Source: Paenibacillus spongiae
Lineage (GTDB): Bacteria > Bacillota > Bacilli > Paenibacillales > Paenibacillaceae
Assembly (NCBI RefSeq): GCF_024734895.1
Contig: NZ_CP091430.1
Span: 478,501-542,500, forward strand
Reading direction: 5' to 3'
DNA length: 64,000 nucleotides
Shown: positions 25,112 to 34,556 of the stretch, piece after piece
Position numbering within the stretch: the first letter of the stretch is position 1
Layout: each line of letters begins with the position of its first letter
Program-made: the position numbers and the translations under genes
The notes under the pieces: model-generated
Seen by the model: the letters and a program-made list of their open reading frames with translations, nothing else
Database searches by the model: none
What the model was told of the DNA's origin: nothing

Positions 25112-26956
25112 ATGGCTCAAGCAGAAACAGCGGCGATTAAAAGCTGGCAGAGCGTACCCTTTACGAAGGTTGCGATCGATGATGCCTTCTGGCAGCCGCG
25201 ACTGAAGGTGCTGAAGAGCACGACAATGAAGGCCTGTCTGGACAAATGCGAGGAAACCGGACGCATAGCCAATTTCGCCATAGCCGGCGGATTGATGGAA
25301 GGCAAATTCGAGGGCATTTACTACAACGACTCCGACGTGTATAAGGTGCTTGAAGGGGCTGCTTATGCCCTGATGACGGACCGGGATCCCGAGCTGGAAT
25401 CGGAGATCGACCGGATTATCGATCTAATAGCCGCGGCGCAGGAATCGGATGGCTACTTATGCACCTATTTCACGCTGGAAGCGCCCGACCGCAAATGGTC
25501 GGACATGGAGAAGCATGAGATGTACAACGGCGGCCACTTGATCGAGGCGGCGGTTGCCTATTTCGAAGCGACGGGCAAAAGGAAGCTGCTCGACGTTGCC
25601 TGCAGAATGGCCGACCATTATGACCGTGTGTTTGGTCCGGGCAAGCGGCACTGGGTGGAAGGGCATGAAGAAATCGAACTTGCGCTTGTGAAGCTGTATC
25701 GCACCACCGGCGAGGAACGCTATTGGAAGCTTGCGCTCTGGCTGCTGGAAGAACGGGGCCGCGGCCATGGCGTCGGAGCGATTTGGGACAAAGAGGAGTG
25801 GGGGCCGGCTTACTGCCAGGACGATGTTCCCGTTCGGGACATCGAGAAGGTAACCGGCCACGCTGTACGGGCGATGTATCTGTACACCGCAATGGCGGAT
25901 GTCGTGCATGCCTCGGGCGATGCGGCGTATGTCGACGCGCTGCACCGGGTTTGGGCACATACGGTAGAGCGGAATATGTATGTGACGGGCGGTATCGGAC
26001 CGTCCCGGCACAATGAAGGCTTTACGCATGACTATGATCTGCCGAATGAATCCGCCTATTGCGAGACCTGTGCGGCCATTGCCATGGCGTTCTGGAATCA
26101 CCGGATGAACCTGCTGTTCGGCGATGCGAAATATGCGGATGTCGTGGAACGGGAGATGTACAACGGGGCATTGGCCGGCATCTCGCTGTCAGGCGACAAA
26201 TTCTTCTATGTCAATCCGCTGGCGTCGAAGGGAGATCATCATCGCGTAGAATGGTTCGGCACCTCCTGCTGCCCGACGAACCTGGCCAGATTCCTGCCCT
26301 CGATCGGCCAGTATGCCTATGCATCGTCGGATGACGGCCTTGTCGTCAATCAATACATGAATGGCGAAGCGGCGCTGGAAGTGAAGAACGGGACGAACGT
26401 CAAGGTGAAGCAGAGCACAGCCTACCCTTGGGATGGACGAATCGAGCTGACGGTTTCTCCGGATCGGGCGGACAGGTTCGCGGTTCGGCTGCGCGTTCCC
26501 GGCTGGTGCAGAGGGTATAAGTTAACGGTTCCAGACGGCCAAGTGCCGGGCTCGGAAGGATTAGTCGACAATGGCTATCTTGTTCTGGACCGCCATTGGA
26601 TGCCGGGGGACAACGTTATATTGGAGCTCGATATGCCGGTTGGAGTCGTCCGGTCAAGACCGGAGGTAGAAGCGAACCAGGGCAGGCTTGCCCTCCAGCG
26701 CGGACCAATTGTATACTGCATGGAGCAGACCGATAATCCGGAGCTGTCATGCGACGACTTTACCCTGGCGGCGCGTGAACCGCTATCGGTCGAGCACCGG
26801 GAGGATCTGCTCGGCGGCGTAACTGTTCTGAGGGGCAAAGCGGCGGAAGGGAAGTCTTGTTTGTTCATCCCTTATTATGCGTGGGATAACCGGGAGGCCG
26901 GGTTCATGCAGGTATGGGTTCGCGAGGCGGAAGACCGGCATTTATACCGCTACTAA
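25112..26956 (+). CDS. GH127 beta-L-arabinofuranosidase (DUF1680)
   Basis: About 614 residues. The (alpha/alpha)6 barrel carries the zinc-cysteine active site of this family: Glu318 and Cys320 in YCETC, and the pair Cys386-Cys387 in GTSCCPTN, matching Glu338, Cys340, Cys417 and Cys418 of Bifidobacterium HypBA1. It releases terminal beta-L-arabinofuranose from plant glycoproteins or oligosaccharides. No signal peptide is seen, so it should act on imported oligosaccharides in the cytoplasm. The frame extends upstream to 25034, but AAAGGA at 25098-25103 best supports ATG 25112. No arabinose transporter is adjacent. Confidence 0.92.
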   Translation: MAQAETAAIKSWQSVPFTKVAIDDAFWQPRLKVLKSTTMKACLDKCEETGRIANFAIAGGLMEGKFEGIYYNDSDVYKVLEGAAYALMTDRDPELESEIDRIIDLIAAAQESDGYLCTYFTLEAPDRKWSDMEKHEMYNGGHLIEAAVAYFEATGKRKLLDVACRMADHYDRVFGPGKRHWVEGHEEIELALVKLYRTTGEERYWKLALWLLEERGRGHGVGAIWDKEEWGPAYCQDDVPVRDIEKVTGHAVRAMYLYTAMADVVHASGDAAYVDALHRVWAHTVERNMYVTGGIGPSRHNEGFTHDYDLPNESAYCETCAAIAMAFWNHRMNLLFGDAKYADVVEREMYNGALAGISLSGDKFFYVNPLASKGDHHRVEWFGTSCCPTNLARFLPSIGQYAYASSDDGLVVNQYMNGEAALEVKNGTNVKVKQSTAYPWDGRIELTVSPDRADRFAVRLRVPGWCRGYKLTVPDGQVPGSEGLVDNGYLVLDRHWMPGDNVILELDMPVGVVRSRPEVEANQGRLALQRGPIVYCMEQTDNPELSCDDFTLAAREPLSVEHREDLLGGVTVLRGKAAEGKSCLFIPYYAWDNREAGFMQVWVREAEDRHLYRY

Positions 26957-27087
26957 GGGCATGTTTAGCGTCATTGTCGTTATTTTGTAACAAAGAATGG
27001 CTGCCTTATAGAAATCCCTATTAACTACATAGGAAATATATGATATTATAGCGATAAATATCATTTAGTAGAATAGGGGCGAGAGAA

Positions 27088-27531
27088 ATGGCCGTTCAAA
27101 CATTCAAAGCATCCGCGCATTTGCAAGAAGGAGTCGTCGTGAAAGTCCGTTCCCGGAATTTCGAGCTGACGATTGACGAGCCGAAGAGTCTGGGAGGAAC
27201 GGATACGGGGATGAACCCGGTCGAAGCGCTGCTGGGCTCGCTCGGCGCATGCCAGTCGATTGTTGCCAGAGTCTATGCAAGAAAATTCGATATCCGTCTC
27301 GAGGATTTCCGGGTGGAAGTCGAAGGCGATATCGATCTGGACGGCTTCTTCGACAAGTCCGATGTCCGCCGGGGTTATTCCGATATCCGCTATACCTTCC
27401 ATATCAAGACCGATGCGCCGAGAGAGCGCGTCGAGGAATTCGTTGCGTATCTGGAGAAGCAGTGCCCGGTAGGGGATACGATCGCAGCTCCGGTTAACAT
27501 GAAGCTGAGCGGCATCGTTATTGAGAACTAA
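27088..27531 (+). CDS. OsmC-family protein
   Basis: 147 residues. The two redox cysteines of OsmC/Ohr-like peroxidases are present: one in LGSLGACQSIVARVYA and one in EKQCPVGDTIAAP. The family reduces organic or other peroxides with a catalytic cysteine pair, or handles small thiols. The domain order is complete. It appears monocistronic, with a UUCG-loop terminator 11 bases after the stop. The A+T-rich stretch before it (26957-27087) probably holds its promoter, but no single -35/-10 pair stands out. Confidence 0.87.
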   Translation: MAVQTFKASAHLQEGVVVKVRSRNFELTIDEPKSLGGTDTGMNPVEALLGSLGACQSIVARVYARKFDIRLEDFRVEVEGDIDLDGFFDKSDVRRGYSDIRYTFHIKTDAPRERVEEFVAYLEKQCPVGDTIAAPVNMKLSGIVIEN

Positions 27532-27542
27532 TTCGCAAGTTC

Positions 27543-27566
27543 AGCACCCTTCGGGGTGCTTTTTTT
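27543..27566 (+). terminator. Rho-independent terminator after the OsmC gene
   Basis: AGCACCC pairs with GGGTGCT around a stable TTCG tetraloop and is followed by a run of T residues. A textbook intrinsic terminator. Confidence 0.93.
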
Positions 27567-27699
27567 AAATGCAGGGCTGCCGGAGGAAGCTGAACCTTAT
27601 TCGCAAATTGCCTTCTTCAGCCGCTGCAGAGTCGATTTTGGTGAAGAAGTCCGACAGGAGGCCGCTTATCCCTTTACAAAACGTCCACAATATAACTTG

Positions 27700-27733
27700 T
27701 TGATTATATAAGCGAATGCGTATATATTTATTC
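27700..27733 (+). promoter_or_regulatory. Promoter and candidate ArsR operator of the ars operon
   Basis: TTGATT (27700-27705) and TATATT (27723-27728) with a 17-bp spacer. Overlapping the -10 is an imperfect palindrome, GAAT...TATATA...ATTC, at 27714-27733, the usual size and position for an ArsR site. Assignment is by position and symmetry only. Confidence 0.5.
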
Positions 27734-27784
27734 ATGATGAAGCAATAATCGATGAGCTGTAGTCTTTGGATTGGAGGCATGACA

Positions 27785-28096
27785 TTGGAACAAATCGATG
27801 AAGTAGCAGAAAGCTTAAAGTTGCTTGGGGATAAGACCCGGCTCACCATGATGGCCTTATTGAAGCATCGCTCCCTGTGTGTTTGTGATCTTGTGGAGCT
27901 GCTGGAAACCTCGCAGCCCAACGCAAGCCAGCATTTGCGTAAATTAAAAGCTGCGGGGCTTGTGAGCGAAACACGCAAAGGGCAGTGGATTTATTATTCA
28001 TTGAATATTGAAGATAAACCCTATATTCAGGCGATTTTGGGCTGCCTCCCATCGTTACAAGAGAAAATTAATCAAGTGAAAAATGATTGCGATTAA
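27785..28096 (+). CDS. arsR: ArsR-family arsenite-responsive repressor
   Basis: About 103 residues with the ArsR winged helix. The metal-sensing helix carries CVC in [11 protein letters not shown], and the recognition helix reads [18 protein letters not shown]. It should repress the ars operon until As(III) or Sb(III) binds the cysteines. Frames open at 27752 and at ATG 27779, but GGAGG at 27773-27777 is too close to that ATG. TTG 27785 has the right 7-base spacing and is preferred. The arsB ribosome site overlaps its stop region, so the genes are co-transcribed. Confidence 0.9.
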   Translation: MEQIDEVAESLKLLGDKTRLTMMALLKHRSLCVCDLVELLETSQPNASQHLRKLKAAGLVSETRKGQWIYYSLNIEDKPYIQAILGCLPSLQEKINQVKNDCD

Positions 28097-28109
28097 TGGG
28101 GAGGATTCC

Positions 28110-29522
28110 ATGGTTATTGCTGCATTCGTTATTTTCTTAGCGACCTTAACGTTTGTTATTTGGCAGCCGAATGGATTGAATATCGGCTGGTCCGCGAGTG
28201 CTGGAGCGATCCTTGCTCTGCTATTCGGCGTGGTGAGCTTCGCGGACGTCGGAACCGTTACCGGTATCGTGTGGAACGCAACGCTGACGTTTGTCGCCAT
28301 TATTTTAATCTCGCTGGTACTGGATGAAATCGGATTTTTCGAGTGGGCGGCGTTGCATATGGCGCGGCTCGCACGCGGGAACAGTCTGCTGATGTTTGTG
28401 TTGATCATCCTGCTTGGATCGGCGGTTTCCGCCCTGTTTGCAAACGATGGTGCGGCTCTGATCATGACGCCGATTGTGCTCGCCATGGTGAGGGCGCTTA
28501 AATTCGACGACAAGATGATCCTGCCGTTTATTATGGCGAGCGGCTTCATTGCGGATACGGCTTCTTTGCCGCTTATTGTCAGCAACTTGGTTAATATTGT
28601 ATCGGCGGACTTTTTCAACATCGGTTTTGCGGAATACGCGAGCCGCATGATTGTTCCGAATTTCTTTTCCATCCTTGCCAGCTTGATTGTACTGTATCTG
28701 TATTTCCGGAAAAGCATTCCGAACAGCTATAATCTTACCCAATTAAAGAAGCCGACGGAAGCCATCAAGGATATACGGCTGTTTAAATTATCTTGGGTCA
28801 TTTTGGCCGCACTGCTTATCGCGTATTTCGTCAGTGAATTTTTCTCGATCCCTGTATCCGTCATTGCCGGGGCCGCGGCCATTGCGTTTCTGTTCGCTGC
28901 GAGAAAGAGCCCTGCGATTCATACGTGGAAGCTTGTGAAAGGCGCTCCTTGGGCCGTTGTCATTTTCTCCATTGGCATGTATGTGGTCGTGTATGGCCTG
29001 CGAAACGCCGGTCTTACCGATGCGCTGGGCAAGGTCATTCAAACGGTCGCAGACCATGGGCTGTTCGCAGCCACGGCAGGTATGGGCTTTATCGCGGCGA
29101 TCCTGTCGTCCATTATGAATAACATGCCGACGGTCATGATTGATGCGCTGGCCATCCAAGGCACTCAAACCGACGGGTTCATTCGTGAGGCACTGATCTA
29201 TGCGAATGTGATCGGTTCCGATTTAGGTCCGAAAATTACACCGATCGGCTCGCTGGCCACCCTGCTTTGGCTGCATGTACTGTCCACGAAAAACGTGAAA
29301 ATCAGCTGGGGCTATTATTTCAAAGTCGGCATCCTGTTAACCGTTCCTACGTTATTCATTACGCTTATCGGTCTTTATCTGTGGCTGTATGTCCTTCAAA
29401 CCTTTCAAGTGAATATTTGGCTCTGCATTGCGGCGATTGCGGTCGTGCTTGTGGCAGCTGCGATGATCATCAAGTCGTTTTTGGGCGGCAAACAAACGAA
29501 AAAAGGGCATCAAGGCGCGTAA
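28110..29522 (+). CDS. arsB: Arsenite efflux permease ArsB
   Basis: 470 residues and about 12 membrane segments of the ArsB branch of the ion transporter superfamily. Characteristic stretches are [24 protein letters not shown] text near residue 110, [35 protein letters not shown], and [21 protein letters not shown]. It exports As(III)/Sb(III) driven by the membrane potential. Between arsR and arsC, with no arsA, it forms the simple three-gene ars operon. GGGGAGG at 28098-28104 fixes the start at ATG 28110 rather than 28083. Confidence 0.93.
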   Translation: MVIAAFVIFLATLTFVIWQPNGLNIGWSASAGAILALLFGVVSFADVGTVTGIVWNATLTFVAIILISLVLDEIGFFEWAALHMARLARGNSLLMFVLIILLGSAVSALFANDGAALIMTPIVLAMVRALKFDDKMILPFIMASGFIADTASLPLIVSNLVNIVSADFFNIGFAEYASRMIVPNFFSILASLIVLYLYFRKSIPNSYNLTQLKKPTEAIKDIRLFKLSWVILAALLIAYFVSEFFSIPVSVIAGAAAIAFLFAARKSPAIHTWKLVKGAPWAVVIFSIGMYVVVYGLRNAGLTDALGKVIQTVADHGLFAATAGMGFIAAILSSIMNNMPTVMIDALAIQGTQTDGFIREALIYANVIGSDLGPKITPIGSLATLLWLHVLSTKNVKISWGYYFKVGILLTVPTLFITLIGLYLWLYVLQTFQVNIWLCIAAIAVVLVAAAMIIKSFLGGKQTKKGHQGA

Positions 29523-29552
29523 ATTAATGATATGAAAAGGAGATTTTTCATC

Positions 29553-29978
29553 ATGGAGAAAAAACCTATCGTTTACTTTTTGTGTACCGGAAATTCCTGC
29601 AGAAGCCAAATTGCGGATGGGTTTTTGAAGGCTTTGGGCGGCGACAAATACGAAGTGAAAAGCGCGGGTCTTGAAGCGCATGGACTCAATCCGCGTGCGG
29701 TTCAAGTCATGAACGAAGCCGGCGTGGATATCAGCAAGAACAGCTCTGATGTGATCGATCCGGAGATATTGAATCATGCCGATTATGTCATTACCCTGTG
29801 CGGCCACGCCGACGAGCATTGCCCTGTGATCTCCAATCAGAACGTCACCAAATGGCATTGGGGGTTCGATGATCCGGCAAAGGCGACCGGAACCGAGGAC
29901 GAAATCATGCACCAGTTCCGCACCGTTCGCGATTCGATCAAGAACCGGATTGAGCTGTTCGTCAAAGAAGGGAAATAA
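29553..29978 (+). CDS. arsC: Arsenate reductase (thioredoxin-coupled)
   Basis: 141 residues of the low-molecular-weight phosphatase-like ArsC family found in Bacillus. The P-loop CTGNSCRS contributes Cys11 and Cys16; the disulfide-cascade pair is Cys83 and Cys90 in [10 protein letters not shown], matching Cys10, Cys82 and Cys89 of B. subtilis ArsC. It reduces As(V) to As(III) using thioredoxin, feeding ArsB. AAAAGGAG at 29535-29542 supports ATG 29553; the ATG at 29532 overlaps that site. It ends the operon; no terminator was found, and 29979-30190 holds nothing else I could identify. Confidence 0.94.
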   Translation: MEKKPIVYFLCTGNSCRSQIADGFLKALGGDKYEVKSAGLEAHGLNPRAVQVMNEAGVDISKNSSDVIDPEILNHADYVITLCGHADEHCPVISNQNVTKWHWGFDDPAKATGTEDEIMHQFRTVRDSIKNRIELFVKEGK

Positions 29979-30190
29979 GGCGGAGTCGATAATTAAACGA
30001 AAGTCCATGCCTTCTGAAAAATGTTCAGTCCTACAGCACCCATGGTGATTCTACCTAAAAAGGGATGTACAGGCTCCATAGCTTGCCAAAATTTCTGGAT
30101 TGGGTATGATTATCCATAATCATGTTTCTGCGTCATGCCTGTAAGAAAGGCGGCAGCTGAGCAGGAATGCCATGAACGGAGTGATCAACC

Positions 30191-31534
30191 TTGTCGGTAA
30201 CGAGCGGCAGTCACATTCATCAAATACGCATCGGGATCATCGGACCGCGAACGATCGTCGACGCCATCCTGCGCATGATCGAGACGTTTCCGTCGTTTGC
30301 GCCCGTGCCGCTAGTTTATGGGCATGAGGACGAAGCGCCGGCGCTTGCCGAAGAAATCGGCGGCGATGTCGAGGTGATTCTATTCGCCGATCCTCTGTCT
30401 CACCGCAAGGCGAAAGAAAGGATGAACGTTACGGTTCCGACGCTGCATGTCCCGATTACCGATGCCGGCCTGTACAAGGCGCTGTTCTATGCGCAGCAGA
30501 ACGGCAGTCTCGCCGGCGGAATATCGGTGGACACCTTGTCGGAGACGATGGTCATGCGAACGCTGAAGGATCTGGACATATCCGGCATCCGCACCGTTAT
30601 TTTCGACGGGCCTGCTTATACGTCCATGGAGAAGCTGCTCGCGTTCCATCAGGAGCAGTTCCGCAGCGGAGCATGCTCGATCGCGTTTACGGGTGCCGGT
30701 TCCGCCGCACAGGAGCTCAGTGCTCTCGGTATTCCGAATCGCTGGCTCCTGCCCTCGGATCAGGATATCGTCGTGACGCTGGAACGCGCGCTGCTGTCGA
30801 CGGAATCCCGCCGCAGCAAGGAAGCGCAAATCGTTGTCGGCATGATTAACGTGGACGACTTCGGCAGCCTTGCGCTGAAGCGCAGCAGCGAGCATGAGGT
30901 GCAGAAGCTGAAGCTGGATATTCATCGGATGGTGCTTGACTATGTGGAGTCCTTGGATGGGTACTTGACGCATCTGGGCGGCGATGAATACCTGTTCTTC
31001 ACGACACGCGGCATCTTCGAGCGCGAATCGGGCGGGTATAAGACAATTCCGCTGGCGAAGGATATGAATAAAACGCACGGCCTCTCGCTCAGCATCGGCA
31101 TGGGCTTCGGCCGGTCGGCGAGCGCGGCGGGAACGAATGCGCGGGTCGCCATGCGAAAGGCGAAGGAGGCCGGGGGCAACGCCTGCTTCATCGTCCGCGA
31201 GGACGGAACGCTGATCGGGCCGCTCGAGATGGCCGATCCGATCCGCGAGGTGCTGTCCTTCACCGATGCGGAGCTGATCAAGCGGGCGGAGGACGCCGGT
31301 ATGACGAGCGCTTATCTAAGCAAGCTGCTTCACAATCGGGCAAGGCTGGACAAATATGAGTACAAAGTCCATGAGCTTGCAGCATTACTTGGTATTACCG
31401 TGCGAAGCGCACACCGGCTGCTGCTTCATTGGATCGATCAGGGATTTGTCGAAGTATCGGGGCTGGAGAAGGTGCCGCGCGGAAGGCCGAGACAGATTTT
31501 CAAATTTACGTTTCTGCAGAAAACCCCTCTATAA
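30191..31534 (+). CDS. Transcriptional regulator with a GGDEF/GCH-III-like domain and winged helix
   Basis: 447 residues, three parts. The N-terminal ~200 residues resemble a receiver-like or PrpR-N-type sensor (IRIGIIGPRTIVDAIL). Residues ~215-345 have a nucleotidyl-cyclase fold with LGGDEYLFF, like GGDEF or GTP cyclohydrolase III domains. The last ~70 residues form a winged helix (HELAALLGITVRSAHRLLLHW). It starts at TTG 30191 after CGGAG. It stands directly before a promoter with a palindromic site (31634-31660) and a six-gene catabolic operon, so it probably controls that operon. I cannot name an established family; whether the GGDEY domain binds a nucleotide is unknown. Confidence 0.7.
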   Translation: MSVTSGSHIHQIRIGIIGPRTIVDAILRMIETFPSFAPVPLVYGHEDEAPALAEEIGGDVEVILFADPLSHRKAKERMNVTVPTLHVPITDAGLYKALFYAQQNGSLAGGISVDTLSETMVMRTLKDLDISGIRTVIFDGPAYTSMEKLLAFHQEQFRSGACSIAFTGAGSAAQELSALGIPNRWLLPSDQDIVVTLERALLSTESRRSKEAQIVVGMINVDDFGSLALKRSSEHEVQKLKLDIHRMVLDYVESLDGYLTHLGGDEYLFFTTRGIFERESGGYKTIPLAKDMNKTHGLSLSIGMGFGRSASAAGTNARVAMRKAKEAGGNACFIVREDGTLIGPLEMADPIREVLSFTDAELIKRAEDAGMTSAYLSKLLHNRARLDKYEYKVHELAALLGITVRSAHRLLLHWIDQGFVEVSGLEKVPRGRPRQIFKFTFLQKTPL

Positions 31535-31553
31535 GGCGGAAGAGTCTTCAGAT

Positions 31554-31590
31554 AAAAGCGGATGTGGCGCGTGCTCCATACCGCTTTTTT
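31554..31590 (+). terminator. Terminator after the GGDEY regulator gene
   Basis: AAAAGCGG...TGG pairs with CCA..CCGCTTTT with small bulges, followed by TTTTTT at the end. It separates regulator and operon transcripts. Confidence 0.8.
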
Positions 31591-31633
31591 GCCGTGAATG
31601 CGGGTCGTGTCGAGATGGCTTCGGACGTCTATT

Positions 31634-31681
31634 TAAAGACGATTAAAAGATTTGTCTTTATATAAAGCGGGTCGTTATGAT
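31634..31681 (+). promoter_or_regulatory. Promoter with overlapping palindromic operator
   Basis: TAAAGAC (31634-31640) and GTCTTTA (31654-31660) form a perfect inverted repeat with a 13-base centre. A -35 box TTGTCT (31652-31657) overlaps its right arm, and TATGAT (31676-31681) lies 18 bp further on. The layout suggests repression, or close activator contact, by the upstream regulator. Confidence 0.6.
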
Positions 31682-31717
31682 AGAGGAGGAAAGCAAACAA
31701 GGAGGCGATCGACGGAC

Positions 31718-32734
31718 ATGAGAACGGTAGCAGAATTGGAAGCCAAACTGGCGGAGCCCTCGGAGGCGCTTATTGCGGATTTGCGTTCGATAGAAGGAGA
31801 TATCATCGTACTGGGCGTGGGCGGCAAGATGGGCCCGAGCTTGGCGCGGCTGGCGGCTAATGCCATTAAGCAAGGGGGCCTGAACAAGCGCGTCATCGGC
31901 GTTTCGCGTTTCTCGAATGAAGAAGCGCGCCGCGAGCTGGAGGAAGCCGGCGTCGAGACGATCTCGTGCGACCTGCTTAACGATGATGAGCTTCGCCAAT
32001 TGCCGGATGTTTCTAACGTGATCTATATGGCGGGCAATAAATTCGGAACGACCGGCCGCGAGTATTTTACATGGGCGATGAATGCGTATATGCCCGGCCG
32101 GGTGGCGGAGAAATATAAGCATTCCAGGATCGTGGTGTTCTCGTCCGGCAATATCTATCCGTTCACGCCGGTCGGCAATGGGGGCGTGAATGAAGCGGTC
32201 GCTCCGGAGCCGCTGGGCGAATATGCGCAATCCTGTCTCGGCCGGGAGCGGGTATTCGAATACTTCTCCCATCAGAACGGTACGCCCATGGCGATGTACC
32301 GCTTGAACTATGCGATCGACATGCGGTATGGCGTCTTGCTGGAACTGGCCAAATCCGTCCATGAAGGCCGTGCGATCGATCTGACAATGGGACATGCGAA
32401 TATCATCTGGCAGGGAGACGCCAATGAGATGGCGCTGCGCTGCCTGACGAAGTGCTCGAATCCGCCGGAGGTCGTGAATGTCACGGGACCGGAGACGATG
32501 TCGATCCGCTGGGCGGCGGAGGAGCTGGCGAAGCGAATGGGCAAGGAAGCGGCATTCACCGGCAAGGAGTCGGAGAACGCGCTGCTGAACAATGCTTCGA
32601 AATCCCACCAGCTGTTCGGCTATCCGCGCGTATCGCTGCTGCAGATGATCGACTGGGTGGCGGAATGGGTGCAGGCAGGCGGCCAGACATGGAATAAACC
32701 GACCCATTTTCAAGAAAGAAAGGGGAAATTCTAA
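31718..32734 (+). CDS. NAD-dependent epimerase/dehydratase family protein
   Basis: 338 residues of an extended short-chain dehydrogenase. The Rossmann start is atypical (DIIVLGVGGKMGPSLAR) but keeps glycine spacing; VIYMAGNKFG, VVFSSGNIYP, and a Tyr in GEYAQSCLGRE stand where YxxxK is usual, with Lys replaced, so classical epimerase chemistry is uncertain. The C-terminal half (VVNVTGPETMSIRWAAEELAKRMG) is family-like. Relatives commonly precede DapA-like aldolases in sugar-acid operons. It leads the operon and is followed without a gap by the DapA-like gene. ATG 31718 follows GGAGG at a somewhat long spacing of 12. Confidence 0.8.
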   Translation: MRTVAELEAKLAEPSEALIADLRSIEGDIIVLGVGGKMGPSLARLAANAIKQGGLNKRVIGVSRFSNEEARRELEEAGVETISCDLLNDDELRQLPDVSNVIYMAGNKFGTTGREYFTWAMNAYMPGRVAEKYKHSRIVVFSSGNIYPFTPVGNGGVNEAVAPEPLGEYAQSCLGRERVFEYFSHQNGTPMAMYRLNYAIDMRYGVLLELAKSVHEGRAIDLTMGHANIIWQGDANEMALRCLTKCSNPPEVVNVTGPETMSIRWAAEELAKRMGKEAAFTGKESENALLNNASKSHQLFGYPRVSLLQMIDWVAEWVQAGGQTWNKPTHFQERKGKF

Positions 32735-33808
32735 TTGAGCGAGAACAATAAGCTGTCGCCTGGACTGCTCGCGGCGCTTCATGAAGGGCTGGTTATTCCG
32801 GCTCACCCGCTGGCCTTGGATGAGAACCGCAAGCTCGATGAGAAGCATCAGCGCGCCTTGACCCGCTATTATGCCGCTTCAGGAGCCGGGGGCATTGCGG
32901 TCGGGGTCCATTCAACGCAATTCGAAATCCGCGACAAGGGCATCGACTTGTATGAGCCGGTATTGCGGCTGGCTGCGGAAGAAATTGAACGGGCCCGTCT
33001 CGACCGTCCGTTCATCAAGGTGGCGGGCATCTGCGGACCGACCGAACAGGCTTTGGAAGAAACCCGCATAGCTAAGGGGCTGGGCTATGACGCAGGCTTG
33101 CTCAGCATGGGCGGCCTGGCGGACCTCAGCGAGCAGGAGATTCTGGAGCGGACCCGGAAGGTGGCGGAAATCTTCCCGGTCATCGGGTTCTACCTGCAGC
33201 CTTCCGTCGGCGGCAAAATATTCAGCTTCGACTTCTGGCGCGAATTCGCTGAAATTCCGAATGTGGCGGCGATTAAGATGGCGCCGTTCAACCGGTACCA
33301 GACGATCGATGTCGTCCGTGCGGTATGCTATTCCAGCCGGTGCGACGAGATTGCGCTGTATACGGGCAATGACGACAACATCGTGAATGATCTGCTCACG
33401 TCGTATCGCTTCACGGTCGACGACTCGATCGTGGAGAAGCGGATCGTGGGCGGCCTTCTGGGCCATTGGGCGGTCTGGACGCATAAGGCCGTGGAGCTGC
33501 TTAACGATGTGAAGCGCTATCGCGATTCCCGCGAAATTCCGAAGGAATGGCTGACCCGGAACGTTCAAGTAACGGATGCCAATGCGGCATTCTTCGATCC
33601 CGCGCACCAGTTTTCCGGCTGCATCCCGGGCATTCACGAGGTTCTTCGGCGTCAAGGGCTGCTGAAGGGTATATGGTGCTTGAATCCGCATGAGGAGCTG
33701 TCGCCGGGCCAAGCGGAAGAAATCGACCGGGTCTACCGGGATTACCCGCACTTGAACGACGATGATTTTGTCGCGGCTCATCTGCAGGAATGGCTTTCCG
33801 GGGAATAA
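32735..33808 (+). CDS. Dihydrodipicolinate synthase (DapA)-family lyase
   Basis: 357 residues of the class I aldolase superfamily shared by DapA, N-acetylneuraminate lyase and KDG aldolase. The Schiff-base lysine is Lys181 in VAAIKMAPFNRYQ, and the partner tyrosine is Tyr153 in GFYLQPSVGG. The DapA signature (GTTGE) is replaced by AGGIAVGVHSTQF, so true DapA activity is unlikely. It should cleave or condense a 2-oxo-acid derived from the operon's unknown substrate. TTG 32735 lies directly after the upstream stop, with AAAGGGG as ribosome site. Confidence 0.82.
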   Translation: MSENNKLSPGLLAALHEGLVIPAHPLALDENRKLDEKHQRALTRYYAASGAGGIAVGVHSTQFEIRDKGIDLYEPVLRLAAEEIERARLDRPFIKVAGICGPTEQALEETRIAKGLGYDAGLLSMGGLADLSEQEILERTRKVAEIFPVIGFYLQPSVGGKIFSFDFWREFAEIPNVAAIKMAPFNRYQTIDVVRAVCYSSRCDEIALYTGNDDNIVNDLLTSYRFTVDDSIVEKRIVGGLLGHWAVWTHKAVELLNDVKRYRDSREIPKEWLTRNVQVTDANAAFFDPAHQFSGCIPGIHEVLRRQGLLKGIWCLNPHEELSPGQAEEIDRVYRDYPHLNDDDFVAAHLQEWLSGE

Positions 33809-33872
33809 TGAAAGCTGCGGGCTTGCGCCATCATTGTGAGCGGCTCGGAATTGATGAGCGGGGTGGTCTATC

Positions 33873-34556
33873 TTGCGGTTTAAAGACGTATTTTCGATTA
33901 TCGGGCCGAGCATGGTCGGGCCCTCAAGCTCTCATACGGGGGGAGCTGTCCGTATAGGGCGCGCGGCGCGGCGCATCTTCGGCGGGCTTCCGGCCCGGGC
34001 CGAAATTATGTTCTACGGTTCATTCGCCGAAACCTACCGCGGTCATGGGACCGATCTGGCGATTGCCGCCGGTCTCCTTGACTATGCTGCGGATGACATG
34101 AGGATCCGGGACGCGCTGGCGATCGCAGACGCTTCAGGCATGAAGCTTGCGTTCAAGACCGGCTCCAATCCGGCGGCGCATCCGAATACGGCAAGGTTAA
34201 CCTTGCGCGGTGACGGGCGGGAGGACATCATTGTCGGCTCCTCCATCGGCGGCGGCAATATCGAATTGACGGCGGTCAACGGCTTCGACGTCAAATTCAC
34301 CATGAATTATCCGACCTTGCTGGTGTTTCACGGAGACCGGCCCGGCATGCTTGCGGACATGATGAACATTGTGGGCGGAGACGGCATAAATATCGGTTAT
34401 ATGGATGTGGACCGCAAAGGCAGAAGCGGGGAAGCGCTGACGGTTATGGAGACCGACGAAGCGGTTCCGGGTGTATTGATGGAACGCATACGCGTTCTGC
34501 CGGATGTCCGGCGCGTCTGCCTTGCGGATCTTACGGCCGAAGAGGTGAAATCATGA
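33873..34556 (+). CDS. sdaAB: L-serine dehydratase beta subunit
   Basis: 227 residues: the serine dehydratase beta domain (SMVGPSSSHTGGAVRIGR, GSFAETYRGHGTDLAIAAG) followed by a C-terminal ACT domain (LLVFHGDRPGMLADMMNIV). With the alpha subunit it deaminates L-serine to pyruvate using an oxygen-sensitive [4Fe-4S] cluster. It starts at TTG 33873 and overlaps sdaAA by four bases (ATGA). Being inside an otherwise peripheral catabolic operon, the enzyme may handle serine or another beta-hydroxy amino acid released by the neighbouring enzymes; that is inference. Confidence 0.9.
   Translation: MRFKDVFSIIGPSMVGPSSSHTGGAVRIGRAARRIFGGLPARAEIMFYGSFAETYRGHGTDLAIAAGLLDYAADDMRIRDALAIADASGMKLAFKTGSNPAAHPNTARLTLRGDGREDIIVGSSIGGGNIELTAVNGFDVKFTMNYPTLLVFHGDRPGMLADMMNIVGGDGINIGYMDVDRKGRSGEALTVMETDEAVPGVLMERIRVLPDVRRVCLADLTAEEVKS

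Noticed and set aside
32912..33913. 333-residue open frame on the - strand
   Set aside because: Antisense shadow of the DapA-like gene, which has clear catalytic residues, ribosome site and operon context.
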